Source: Rutpela maculata (taxonomy: Eukaryota > Arthropoda > Insecta > Coleoptera > Cerambycidae). Taken from it: a stretch of 64,000 nt of DNA. This document shows, one piece after another, positions 32,119-43,570 of this stretch (the stretch's first letter is position 1; every line of letters starts with the position of its first letter). A program made the translations under genes and the position numbers. The stretch covers positions 24,797,179-24,861,178 of the forward strand of contig OW386286.2 of NCBI GenBank assembly GCA_936432065.2. The letters are read 5' to 3'. The notes under the pieces are model-generated. The model was given only the letters and a program-made list of their open reading frames with translations. It was not told the origin of the DNA and searched no databases.

Positions 32119-32857
32119 GTCCTGTCAATGAACGTTCAATAAGGGGGTCTAGAGGGAAATGCCGAAATCACAATTTTTGACTGTGTTTGGACTATTCAGG
32201 GGGTAAACATACCAAAAGTCCCTGAACATAGGAGGTGCGGAGGGTGCAGCGAGGCACGAAGAAGGTCCCGGTTTTTGATTTTCCGCTCATATCTCGAAAA
32301 ACGGTTAGCCCTAATCAAAAAGTGGCTATATGCAAAATTAAAGCTGACTAAATTTCCCACAATAATGTTTCTATTAATTTTTTTCGTATCTGTTATGGTT
32401 CAGTAATGGATTGTATACCTTTTAACTGTATTCTAACTTTATTATAAATTTATTATAAATTGAAAAAAAAATTAATAATCATCGTGGAAAAAATAGATAT
32501 TCGTTTCATAGTAGACTGCACTCAAATATCGAATAAAAAATGTCTCTGTGTCTGTAAGTGTGTGTGCGCGTGTACATGTATGCGTGTGTGCATACCGTTT
32601 CTTGTAAACATGATAACTTCTGTTAGACTTAAAATATTTAATTACAATTTGAAACATATGTAAAACAGCATAGTACAATAATCCCTATTGAAATTGGGCC
32701 ATATCTGTGAGACATGGTGATAACCAGAGGCCTGCCCCCGCACCTCCTATGTTCGGAAACTCTTGGTATCTCTACCTCCTAAATAGTCCAAACACAGCTC
32801 TTAAGTGAAAAATTGAAATCTCAACATTTCTCTCTAGAAACCATTCATTGACAGGAC
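32119..32857. mobile_element. 739-bp TA-flanked foldback
   Basis: Arms of about 145 bp (GTCCTGTCAATGAACG; GTTTGGACTATT; GAACATAGGAGGTGCGG) are inverted at each end, with TA at 32117-32118 and 32858-32859. The interior has a TG-rich tract (32545-32600) and no gene. Confidence 0.85.
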
Positions 32858-33165
32858 TATAGGTGATTTAGACAACTATTAAACCAAAATCGAAACGGTA
32901 AACCGGAAATTTAATAAAGTTTGATTTTGAAACAGGACTGTGCAAAAACTTGTGTCTAGAGATTAATATATTACAAAGAAACCTTTAAAAAGCTGCTGCA
33001 TTCACGGATACGACTTATAAAATTCACTAGCTTGGGTGCACGCAAGGGATATACGGTGTCAATACCTCCCTCCCTCTCCCCTCAAGGATCGGCATGCAAA
33101 TAATTTTCAGCTTTGCTTCAGAATGACATGCATGTTCATATCGAAAATTAATCTTGACACTTATT

Positions 33166-33900
33166 TTACTTCCACATCCACCTTGTGGAGTGAGTGTAGT
33201 AGGGCGGGCCGAAAAAAAATGAAAATTTGAATTTGCAAGTGATATAGCTTATAATTTGTTGCTATGTATCTAAAACTAATTCGGTTAAATTTTTAGCCAA
33301 ATCGGTTAATACCTAGCCGACCTCCCACGGCCTTGAAAATGAAGGAAAAGGCCAATTTTTCGATTTTTAACATTTTTCAAATTGGCGTTTGAAATTTTTT
33401 TATGACTATTAGTGTCTAAACGTGTGTGGAAAAAGTTTTCCGAATGAAATATATTTCAGTTCCAGGGAAATTAGATATTTGTCACTAAGAAGTAGAATTT
33501 GACGAAAATAAGGTTACATTAATAGTCATAAAAAATATCAAATTTCAATTTGAAAAATGTTAAAAATCGAAAAATTGACCTTTTCCTTCATTTTAAAGGC
33601 CGTGGGGGGGCGGCTAGATATTAACCGATTTAGCTAAAAATTTAACAGAGTTAGTTTTCGATACACAGCAACAAATTATAAGCTATATCATTTGCAAATT
33701 CAAATTTTCATTTTTTTCGGCCCGCCCTAGGAAGCAGTAAGTGTAAAAAGAAAATTGAACTTTTGTTTGTTCAAATAGGCTTAGAATGTCATGAACGCCG
33801 AGATTTTAAGTTTAAGGAAAACAAAATATGTCTGTTGGTCTGTCTGTAGCTTTTTTTGTGCGCACCATTGCTCTCGAAACGGTTTAAAGTATTGGAACCA
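33166..33900 (+). mobile_element. 'ACTTCCACATCC' element, truncated copy 3, split by a MITE
   Basis: It starts TTTACTTCCACATCC, is interrupted at 33200 by the foldback 33202-33727, resumes with GTTCAAATAGGCTTAGAATG, AGATTTTAAGTTTAAGG and GTGCGCACCATTG, and loses similarity to the other copies after about 33895. Confidence 0.75.
33202..33727. mobile_element. 526-bp TA-flanked foldback MITE
   Basis: Arms of about 215 bp begin GGGCGGGCCGAAAAAAAATG and end with the complement. TA at 33200-33201 and 33728-33729. The loop is about 100 bp. It is younger than the element it splits. Confidence 0.92.
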
Positions 33901-33909
33901 GGAACCAAA

Positions 33910-35075
33910 AATGCCTGTAATATTAATGTGAAGTCGTAGAGTACACAAATACCCATGTCAACTTTTTTTTGCTACAGGGATGTGGGGCAGACCTCTAAAT
34001 ATGAACAAAAGCCTTGCAGCACAGGTAAATGTAAAAAAAACACCCTGGTGATTGGAGGAATCTCTTGATTCACCCCCATTCATTTTGGATGGAACACCAA
34101 TCACACCAATCACCATGCGCAAACCCATAATTTTAATATAATTTTTTGGGGGTGTTTTTTTAAAACATTTGACATCAGCTACAAATTTTTTCACATCTAG
34201 AGATCTACCCCATATCGCTGTACCAAAACAAGGCTGGCATAGGCATTTCTGTATTCTACGACTCCATATTAACAACAATACAGGAATTTTTAGCGTAAAT
34301 GTATTACACACGATTAGTGGTCGGTGATCTGAAATTTGGTTTACAGGTGCGAGCAACTTCTCAATCGACATAATGCTTTAGCCGAAATAAAACGTTCCAT
34401 CAAAATATTATTCATCTCAACTCCGGTAGTTAATATTCTAAGTAATATTGTTTTATTTATATTAAAACGAATTAGAAATCTCATAAGAATTTACTTCTCT
34501 TCCTCGAAACTGGAGAATTATGAAAAACGTGACATTTCATACAGCAAATATTGAACTACGTGCAGTCAACATTATAATACCCACTTAAAAAAATATATAC
34601 GTACACTTTATACTTAGATAAGGCTTAAGTATGCACATAACTATGTTTATATATCCAGGTGCCCTTATCGCTAACCGTAAGAGAACCAGGAACGTTTTTA
34701 TAAATTAAAATACGGTACATAAAGATAACAATAAAACTATATGGATTTTTAATAAACCATGATTACGTAATATGAAAAGAAAAAATGATACATATTTGCG
34801 CAAACGTAGATTCGATGCGCCCTCAATCTGGTCCTTTTACATGCCTCTGCAATTATTATTAAGAGCTTTTTCAGGTAAAATCACTTTCTCTATCACCTTC
34901 TTCCTGACCGATCAGAGTCACCCTCAGTATATTTACTGTTGAAAACTAAAGGAATGTCACAAAAATGTCAAAAGCGTATTTGTTATAATGATATAAGGAA
35001 AAGGAAACATGGCACTTTTGTGTGTTAGATAGACTACTGTCCATCTAGTCAGAAATAATTTACATTATGGACGAA
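33910..35075. other. No secure feature
   Basis: A 137-residue minus-strand frame (33958-34371) is the longest in the area but shows no family motif. CCAATCACC and its complement pair locally, so it may be a small decayed DNA element. The rest is AT-rich. Confidence 0.35.
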
Positions 35076-36144
35076 AAGGGTCTAGCCGGATAAGCATGTG
35101 AAAAATGCCCATAAAGGAAATTACATGAAATGGGCATCAAAGTATTTCCTTGGATGTAAGAAAATATTTGAGAAAGTATTATTCAAGAAATCCAAGGCGG
35201 ACCTGAATTTATGTAAAAAAGGTAATCGTTTATTGAAATTTTATTGCAACTTACGTAATTGACAAAAAATTCTAGAGAGCCCAAACGAACTCATAAAAAA
35301 ATATTACGTCGTATTTGGCGCGAAATTCAAATTTTAAAAAATTAATAAAAATAAAGTGTCCTTTTTCGAAAAGGTGCTATCATGATTTTTGTCTAACAGA
35401 CGCGCCTCTGTATTGCTAATGTACTCAATTTTTTTCAGAATTTTTTATTTGGTGGCACATGCTGAAAAAAAAAATAAAAACTTGGCCAAAAACTATTTAT
35501 TAGTTTCTACAATCACTTATTTCTACTAATGTAATACGGTACGATCGGTGTTTTTTGGAGTTCATGTTTTCTTTCAGTTTCTCTCTATTGTATGGAAGTG
35601 ACGAAAATATTGTTATAAAGCAGCGATTTCGTAAGTCTATCGTGTCGTTTTTTTTTTTGGCGTAGAACCAGGTCAAACATATTAGGTTCCTTTGAGTATG
35701 TCACCGGGCATATGAAATCATATTTTACGACATTTTTTTGTGGTCTCGAACTTTTTAAATCAATAAAAGTGAAAAAAATGAATTTTTAAAGAAAATTGTT
35801 TTTTTTTGTTTCCACCGCCATATCTTTAAAACTATTAAAGGTATCGAAATTTGCTTTGTGTCAAATTAAAGCACACATTGTAGCGCTTTTACCAATATAA
35901 ACGGTTTGGGCACAATTCGCACTTTCATTTCTCTAAAAATCAAATAAACTAAAAATACATATTTTGTGTATTGAAATCTTCACCAATCGATAAACTTTTT
36001 TATTTTTGAAAATATTTGCATACATGCAGCGAAGAAAATAAAGCCTAATAATCACAAATGTTTTTGAAACAATATGTTTTTTCCTAAAGTGTACCGTTTG
36101 GCAACAGCGATTTTTTTTATCAGCGCTAAACGTGACATTGGGAC

Positions 36145-36285
36145 GCAATTAATACACCTCGCATGCAGGGTTGGTCAGATTAGTCGCGTAGAAGTAGCGT
36201 TAGTTGAATCTAGATTAATATATGGCATTCTAGGTTGGGGTGGAGTTGCTTACTGTCATCTAAAAAACTAGATATCATTCATAAA
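36145..36285 (+). pseudogene. LINE RT C-terminal scrap
   Basis: The plus-strand frame reads EVALVESRLIYGILGWGG then CHLKN. After a 1-nt shift LDIIHKK follows. 'ALVESxLxYGIxGWGG...LxxLxxIxKK' is the thumb-region motif of CR1/Jockey-type RTs. Homology stops where the inner foldback arm starts (36285), so that foldback may have inserted into a LINE. Confidence 0.65.
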
Positions 36286-38144
36286 AAATGTGCCACCCCC
36301 TCTCAGGGGGTGGCACTTAAAAAATATATATATTTATTGGAGCTGAAATAGAATCAAATTTTAAGAAGAAAAGGTTCCATGCAATTTTTCACATAAATTG
36401 ATAGTTTTTAAGTTATAACGACTTCAAAATTGCGATTTTAGCTTAAAATAAAAGCTTTTAAAAAAGGTATTTTCAAACGGCTTTCGTCAAGTATCTCGAA
36501 AAGTATTACTTTATCGAAAAAATATTATAGACCAATCACAGAAAGCACCCTACAAACTGGGAATTAATTATATTTTTTGTTTATTGATGTAGGATTAATA
36601 ATTTCGGAAATATTTAAGTTTATATTTGGTATCCAAGGGTTTCGAAATTACCTTTAAAGTTTAAAATGCATTTTTTTCTAAAGCAAGTGCTTTAAATGAG
36701 CAAAAAGGAATTTGAGCATTTAGGTAATGCTACATTTTAATGAAAAACAGTATTTGAGAATTTTTTTTTAAATTATTGGCTAATTAGAGTAACAAAACGA
36801 GTAAAAAATAATTTGAAAGCGCAATTAATTGTCTTTAATTTCTTAGCATGCGTCATAATTTCTGAGATATTTAACATTTAAACTGCATTTTTCGTCTTAT
36901 GAACGTTCGGATGCCATTTGTAAACTCATATCTCCGAAACTATTAAATCTATGTAAATAAATAAACAAGCGAAATTCATTATTAGTTTAAGAGCTTATTT
37001 TTGGTCTCTACACATTTTTGAACAAAACTAATATTTATTGAGATATTTGGAATAGGAAAAAAAATACGTTTTATCGAAAATAACTTTATAGTTTAAACTG
37101 TATTTTTTCTAAAGCAAGGGCTGTATACGAACCAAAAAATTTGAGCATCTACGTCATGCTGTATATTAATGAGAAACCGTGTTTGAAATTAATTTTTTTT
37201 TAATTACTGGCTAATTACAGTAACAAAATGGCGACGTTGTTATTAAAATCATGTGTAGACGGACATTGCTTCGGTCATAACTTTGTTTTTTATGCTACAT
37301 AAACAAATAAAAAAATAGTTAAGAGCTTAATTAATAACCTATTATTGTATCTATTAGTATCCTTGGCGTAGGTGTCACAGTTTCTGAGATATTTAACTCT
37401 CACTCTAAATAGTTATCTTACGAACACTTGGATGCCAAATGTAAACTTAAATATCTCCGAAATTATTAATCCTACATCAATAAACAAAAAATATAATTAA
37501 TTCCCAGTTTGTACTTTCTGTAATTGGTCTATAACATTTTTTCGATAAAGTAATACTTTTTGAGATACTTGACGAAAGCCGTTGTAGAAATACCTTTTTT
37601 TAAGCTAAAATCGCAATTTTGAAGTCGTTATAACTTAAAAACTATTAATTTATGTGAAAAATTGCATAGAACCTTTTCTTCTTAAAATATGATTGTACTT
37701 CATATATTTTTTAAGTGCCACTCCCTCAAAGGGGTGAAACATTTACTATTATACTGCCAAAAATGAACGAAATCCGTTCAATATGACATTACTTCGAAGT
37801 TTTGCATATTTTTTACCTCTAGACGAGACGTTAAAAAACCTATTTCATTAAAAATCTATTTTTTTGAGTTTTTCCGAAATAAAAAAGTTCTCGACCACCG
37901 AAAAATGTCGTAAAAAAACGATTTCGTGTACACGATTATCTTACTAAAGAATCCCACTAAGTCTGGTTTGGTTCTACGCCGGTTTTTTTTTTCTCGAAAA
38001 CTAAGCGACTTTACTTCCAGATTTTACTCTACTATTACGAAGCGACTACTGCTGACTCCATGCGTGACGCATACGGACATAAACATTTGTAACTGTAATC
38101 ATAAATCTGGCATCACGAAGGTGGGGATGTAGTCTATATTACTA

Positions 38145-38300
38145 GGTTTGTTTTGGTTTTGAGAAATAACAGTCCTCGGATGTTAGGAACATGCGCAGTT
38201 AATAAAACAGCTTGCGCAGTTACTAAAAAAGAACACGTTTTACTAACTGCGCATGCTCCTGACATCCCAGCACTGTTATTTCTCAAAACCAAAACAAACC
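38145..38300. repeat. 156-bp palindromic MITE
   Basis: GGTTTGTTTTGGTTTTGAG at the left pairs with CTCAAAACCAAAACAAACC at the right; the arms include GCATGCGCAGTT-like inner repeats. No exact target duplication. Confidence 0.85.
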
Positions 38301-38639
38301 AACTATGACAACAGAATTGTGCATCACTTCAAGAACAACTTTAGTTGCTACATAGCAAGTTTGAAAATCTACATATAGTGAAATACGATAAGGTCTCGAC
38401 ACATTAACAGAAAAACCCAGTGCTACATAGATTACTGGAATATGTCATTTTTGTGATTGTACCAAGAGACTACGAATAGTTGCATGTTACTCGTCACTCG
38501 CACGTTGCGGCTGCTCTTTATTATTTATCACAAGGTATATATCTATCTAGATCTGCAACAAGTTGGGCAAAATTTGGCGTGACAGAAATATCACGAAACG
38601 CATAAAGTTCAGACCTGCTGACGCACTAGTTCTTTCCAT

Positions 38640-38950
38640 CTTTCTGTAGATCTCTGAGACATGGACCGTTAGGGAGCCAGACATACGACGTATTGATTCT
38701 TTCGAGATGTACCATCGTACCATCTCAACGCTCTAAGAAGTACATCCCACAAAGCAACTCTCCAGCATTGTTTTCTCTCGAATTCTCTCATTTTTTGGTC
38801 ACATCAACCGGTGAGAGGATAATATATAATGCTCTTCTTAACCTTGGGCTGATATTACCAAAGAGCTGATGGAAGAGAACTTTGGCGAGGCTATGCGCCT
38901 AATAGGCAACCGCGGCAGGTGGTGTGATGCTGTCAAACGTGCCATATAAC
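38640..38950 (+). pseudogene. RTE/R1-like LINE tail, heavily decayed
   Basis: The plus strand gives ETWTVREPDIRRIDSFEMY, LSFFGHINR and GNRGRWCDAVKRAI with several stops between. 'ExWT+++.D.+R+D+FEMW', 'GH..R' and 'DR.+WR.AV' are the ordered motifs of the region after the RT in insect RTE-like LINEs. Confidence 0.65.
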
Positions 38951-39566
38951 AAAGAGAAGACAACTAGAATAATTAATGAATCTCAAAATGTCTGCCAAGC
39001 CGTTGTGAATCAGAAGAGGAAGAATTTATTAATCCAGCTGAAATTCTGGCCCCCATTTTTGATACCGCAAACCTAAAGCTGGTGATAGACGAGGAAAGTA
39101 ACGAGGATTAATTATCTTTTTGATGTTATTTAAAAATTATGTGATTAAAAAATATAATAAATATTTGTTTTGAAGTTTTTATTTTCTTTCAACATGTGCC
39201 ACCAAATAAAAAAATCTGAAAAAAATTGAGGGTGTTAATGACACTGTCTGAAAAATATCATAATAGCACCTTTTCAAAAAATGCACTTTTGGGCACTTTG
39301 GATTTTTCTTTATTTTTTTAAAATTTGAATTTCACTCCAAATACGACGTTCATCTGGAAGATCTTTATATTCGATAATTTTTTCAAATTTGTTCGTCCAT
39401 TATGTAAGTTGCAACAAATTTTTATTAATTTTTGCAAAAATGCAGCTCCCCCTTGGATATAATAATACTGTAACAAATATTTTTTACAGTCAAGGGAATA
39501 CTTTGATGCCCATTTCATGTAATTTCTATTATGGGCATTTTCACATGCTTATTCAGCTAGACCCTT

Positions 39567-40252
39567 ACTATACCATTTTTGACAAGAATATATCGAAATA
39601 AGGTTTTCAAATACTATAAAAGCACGATTAGAGATTTCCAGTAGTGGTACATTGTGGTAAAACTGTTTTTTAGGTATTTAAAAAATTACTTATATATTTA
39701 TTTGCAACAAATATGAAACATATCCATTATAAAAATGATTTTTAAAAACCCAATTGCTACTGTTATTACAAAAGCGACCTCGAGGAATTCTACATTTAAC
39801 TATAACTATAAATATTATTGTAGGTGGTAACTAACAACAAATACAAGTAGTACACTTTAAATCAATATGTAGATTTAGCACCAAAATAAAATTACAGGTA
39901 AATTTGATGTCTATTTTTAATTTCCCACAGAAAAAGGAGTGTTATAACTTTTACGCATATGTCTGTATGTCTGTCCGTGTGTCTGTTTGTGGTTCCATAC
40001 TTCTTCAATGGGTGATCTGATTTTGATGCGGTTTTCTTTACTTACAAGAGTATTTTTTCGAGAAGGTTGTTAGTAAGGTTTCCTCTTGGTAGCCCTTATG
40101 GGAGCTATACATATATTTATTGTGCAAATAAAAAGGGTGCAAAAGCTGCCTATTAAAATATCAAAGCCGGAGCTATTACACTGTGCAGAGCTATAATTCA
40201 AAATTTTGTGTATTAAATGAACATCATAATATGAAAGATTTAATCACACTAA
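39567..40252. other. No secure feature; CTGT-rich stretch
   Basis: GTCTGTATGTCTGTCCGTGTGTC near 39960 (in parts) and CAATGGGTGATCTGATTTTGATG resemble frequent insect repeat ends, but no partner copy lies in the window. Confidence 0.4.
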
Positions 40253-42037
40253 AGGGTTTAGCCGGATAAGCATGACGAGTCGGCCCCCAAATGGCAACCT
40301 ATATCGAAACTTATGTTTTAATATCGACTTGATGTATGAACGCGATTTATATGTGTTTCGCCGCCGTACTCCGCTTTGACCTTGAGATATGAAAAAAAAA
40401 TGAGCGCATGCATGACTATCTCGAAAACTAATTGAGCTAGAGAGGTAACTCCAACGGGAGGTTTCAGATAACGTAATATTATTTAAATGTATTTAGGATA
40501 ATCACTAATTTAAAAAATTATCAACTCAATTGGAGTATTAATATTATTTAAAAAACACAGATTAAACAGAGAAATTTAAAATTTAAATAATGACGAAACA
40601 TTTTTGCACTAAGTTAGGTTTAAAGTTCATTGTGTAAAACTCTTGCCTTAGGTTATGTTAGGTATAGGTTTCATGGTTTAAGGTTCTATTCTGCTTAGGT
40701 TATGTTAGGTTTAATATTCTTGTTTTAAAGTTCTTGGTGTTAGGTGTTTATTATATTATTAGCAGATAAAAAAAAATAATAATAATATGACCTACTTAGA
40801 GTTATGTTCAAAATTAATGGAGGACTGAATCGCATATTTATAATTGATAATTAATGTATGGCAGCCATATTGGATATATTTGAAAATTTCAGAAAATTTG
40901 TTCCTTCTTAAATTTTTTAATAATTCTTAGGAATAGCCTTTTTAATTTAGTGCGTTTAATTTAATTTTAAGTTAGTTTTATCATCTTATTGCCGCCATAT
41001 TGGATCCGCCATCTTGAATTTCTTCCTGGAACTTGTACTTATCAGAAATATTGAAAACTTCTCGGCATAAACTTTAACGAAAATATTTCATTTTTCCTAT
41101 TTTTTTTAGCATTTTATAGCCGCCATTGATTTCGCCATCTGGTAGGTTGATTTATGACAATTTGGATATCAGATTCATAATCAGCGACCTCAAGAACCCC
41201 CTCGAGTAACAAGATTTATGTAAATTGGATTAGAAAAAAAATATTTTTTTTACAAGTTTTATTAAGATTTAAATAAAAAATAGACATTTTGGTTAAGCTC
41301 AATAATTTTGGTTAGCATAATTCAAAAATCGGCTCTCTTACGCTTTTTTGAAATTAAATAACGAGCATTTAAAAAAAAAATTATCCCAATCGGTTCCGAA
41401 GTGCTCTAGATAATTTTGAACGAAAAAATTACAATTCGTGCCACTGTGGGCCGTATGAAATAGATATTTACGTGACAATTATTTATATTTTCATTCAATT
41501 TCTCTTCTAACAATAATTCCAATTCATAAAATATTTATATGTGTGTCCCATGTCAAGTTTGTATCCTTATATGATGTAGTGCACGTCGAATTTTATTTTT
41601 TTTTCGAAGTGTTGCACCAACTTTTTTTAATGCAACTTTTATGAGAAATAGTGCTTATAAAGTATTACAACATATATTATTTCAGTGATTGTAAGTCACA
41701 GAGAACACGGAAATATTAATTATTATATTTTTTATTTATTTTTTAATGATGTGCGTAATTATTCTAAAAATTCAAAAAAAATATAAAATATACTATTTAA
41801 GGTTACCTAAAACCTCCCGTTGGTTTTACCTCTCTAGCTCAATTAGTTTTCGAGATATGTCTCTTTGAACAATAGTCATGCATGCGCTCATTTTTTCCAT
41901 ATCTCAAGGTCAAAGCGGAGTACGGCGGCAAAACACATATAAATCGCGTTCATACATCAAGTCGATATTAAAACATAAGTTTCGATATAGGTTGCCATTT
42001 GGGGGCCGACTCGTCATGCTTATCCGGCTAAACCCCT
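40253..42037. mobile_element. 1.78-kb TIR element sharing the 35-kb element's TIR core
   Basis: Arms of about 220 bp (40253-40480 and 41812-42037) are inverted: GGGTTTAGCCGGATAAGCATG core, ACGAGTCGGCCCCCAAATGG, GACCTTGAGATATG, CTAGAGAGGTAA. The interior includes TTAGGTTATGTTAGGT repeats (near 40655 and 40697) and three GCCATATTGG/GCCGCCAT motifs (40863, 40990, 41119). It has no coding content. Confidence 0.85.
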
Positions 42038-42078
42038 CATCAAGCTACATCTAGGGTAAGACGAACAAAAATTGGAAA

Positions 42079-42297
42079 CTATTTTTTATTTACGAGCATA
42101 TTCGAAGATTTGGCGGAGTCGCCGGTGATGCCAATTAAAAATTTAGTTCTCGATTTATAATGATAATTTTTCACGAACAACAGGGCATTATTATAACTTC
42201 CTCTCATGTCACATACCATTTCGCAACGAAAGAGAGCCTTGCATGGAGGCGAATCAGCCGAAGAATGTTTTCTACGACAACCGCGCCCGTTGAACAA
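42079..42297 (-). CDS. Unrecognised 72-residue frame
   Basis: A minus-strand frame with SPPCKALFRCEMVCDMRGSY, KNYHYKSRTKFLIGITGD and a Lys-rich end reads like protein rather than repeat. I do not recognise it. It has no upstream continuation and sits between two mobile elements, so it is probably a fragment. Confidence 0.2.
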   Translation of the reverse strand: MFNGRGCRRKHSSADSPPCKALFRCEMVCDMRGSYNNALLFVKNYHYKSRTKFLIGITGDSAKSSNMLVNKK

Positions 42298-42547
42298 TTT
42301 GCTTTTACAAACAAATTATACAGCATGCTCTCGCTTATGTCGTTGTTTTTGTTGTAGAACTTTCCAAAATCGTCCTAAGTTGAAGACAGAATCAAAATTC
42401 GACTTAGGCAATAATTTCATTTAAGGACATTTTTAAGAGTCTGCAGAGGCACAGATCAGTCAATAAGGACCGTTTTGGGTTCTATAAGGCGTTAGAAATG
42501 ACCAGGTGAAAATTCGAAGAAACACCGAATTTTCACTTAGGAAAATA

Positions 42548-43293
42548 TGAGGCGCTCGCGCGCAAACCCCGATAAATCCACAAAAAGTCACTTTTGAGTT
42601 TGTAATAGTTTCATGTATGTTAGACTAAACTCTACAAGCCTATATAATCTTTGGTAACCAAAACGCCATAAATCCCATATAAATCTAATGTTAAAGTTGA
42701 CCGTTTCGAACAAAACTAGATAAATCCAATATTGGGATCAAAAGCAGATAAATCCATTTTTATACAATACACTGTCATCCATTGTGAGGTAGAAGAGTTA
42801 ATATTGATTGACGTTTGAAAAAGTTCTCTGTAATATGACTATTTACTGTAAAAACCTACTTCTCTTCTAGAAATAAAGAAGACAACTGCAAGACATTTTA
42901 TTACCAATATATTATAACGGTTTTATCTGAAATTTTAACAGATATTGAGAATTAATTTTTGTTAACAATTAATGTTTTTATTTATTTTTAATAAATTATT
43001 AATGTTGTCAAAATTTATTTTTCTGCATCTTTAATGTTTTATTTTAAAGCAAAAATCGATAAATTCGTATCTACATAGCAAAATTCGATAAATCCAGCAA
43101 GAAAAGTTAAAAAAAAAAAATAAATAAAGTAGCATTGTTCTTATTTTTTGGTCTTATATTCTACAGCCTAGAAGATATTTTTTGACTTAAAAAGAACAAA
43201 AAAAGACTTATTGGTTTTTGCTTGAGAAGTTTTTTGTAATTTCCCACAACTTTGTGTGTGTGGATTTATCGGGGTTTGCGCGTGAGCGCCTCA
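42548..43293. mobile_element. 746-bp TA-flanked element with GATAAATCCA repeats
   Basis: TIRs TGAGGCGCTCGCGCGCAAAC and an inverted partner (GTTTGCGCGTGAGCGCCTCA) are flanked by TA at 42546-42547 and 43294-43295. GATAAATCCA occurs at 42571, 42719, 42747 and 43087 and inverted at 43261, with degenerate forms at 42665 and 43058. Non-coding; the repeats look like binding sites for a transposase supplied elsewhere. Confidence 0.85.
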
Positions 43294-43364
43294 TATGTTT
43301 TGGTTCAGGATATGAGAGCAAAAGTATATAATGACAAAGATTTATGAATAATATACTTTTTCAA

Positions 43365-43570
43365 AGGTACCACAAATTGGACTTAGAAAAATAATATTTT
43401 TAAAAAGTGTGTCGAAATTTGGCTTGAAAATTAATTTATCAAAAGTACGCCGAAATTTCACTTGCAGATAATTTTTCAAAACTGCGTCGAAATTTGACCT
43501 GAAAATTGATTTTTCAAAAGTACCCCAAAGCCAGTTTAAAAAGTACCACGAAAATATACTTTAAAAAATA
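43365..43570. repeat. ~38-bp degenerate minisatellite
   Basis: About five units of TCAAAAGTACGCCGAAATTT / CACTTGAAAATTAATTT type. Related motifs (AATTCGACTTAGG, GAATTTTCACTTAGG) occur at 42395-42540, so the TIR element 42548-43293 seems to have landed inside this array. Confidence 0.65.

Larger units (their letters stand above)
35076..39566. mobile_element. 4.5-kb element of nested foldbacks, TIR AAGGGT(C/T)TAGCCGGATAAG
   Basis: The outer arms 35076-35510 and about 39165-39566 are inverted copies (GGTCTAGCCGGATAAGCATG; CCCATTTCATGTAATTTC; TGTGCCACCAAATAAA). Inside lies a second inverted pair 35644-35800 / 37850-37995 (GGCGTAGAACCA against TGGTTCTACGCC), and inside that a third, 36285-36650 / 37425-37745 (GTGCCACCCCCTCTCAGGG; CTTTCGTCAAGTATCTCG; CCTACATCAATAAAC). 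Two LINE scraps and a 156-bp palindrome interrupt it. The sibling at 40253-42037 shares the outer TIR core. No target duplication is established. Confidence 0.75.

Noticed and set aside
32545..32600. TG-rich tract as a functional Z-DNA or promoter element
   Set aside because: Short imperfect dinucleotide repeat within a MITE; no gene nearby to regulate.
33958..34371. 137-residue minus-strand frame as a gene
   Set aside because: No family motif, local inverted repeats and repeat flanks; coding potential is not supported.
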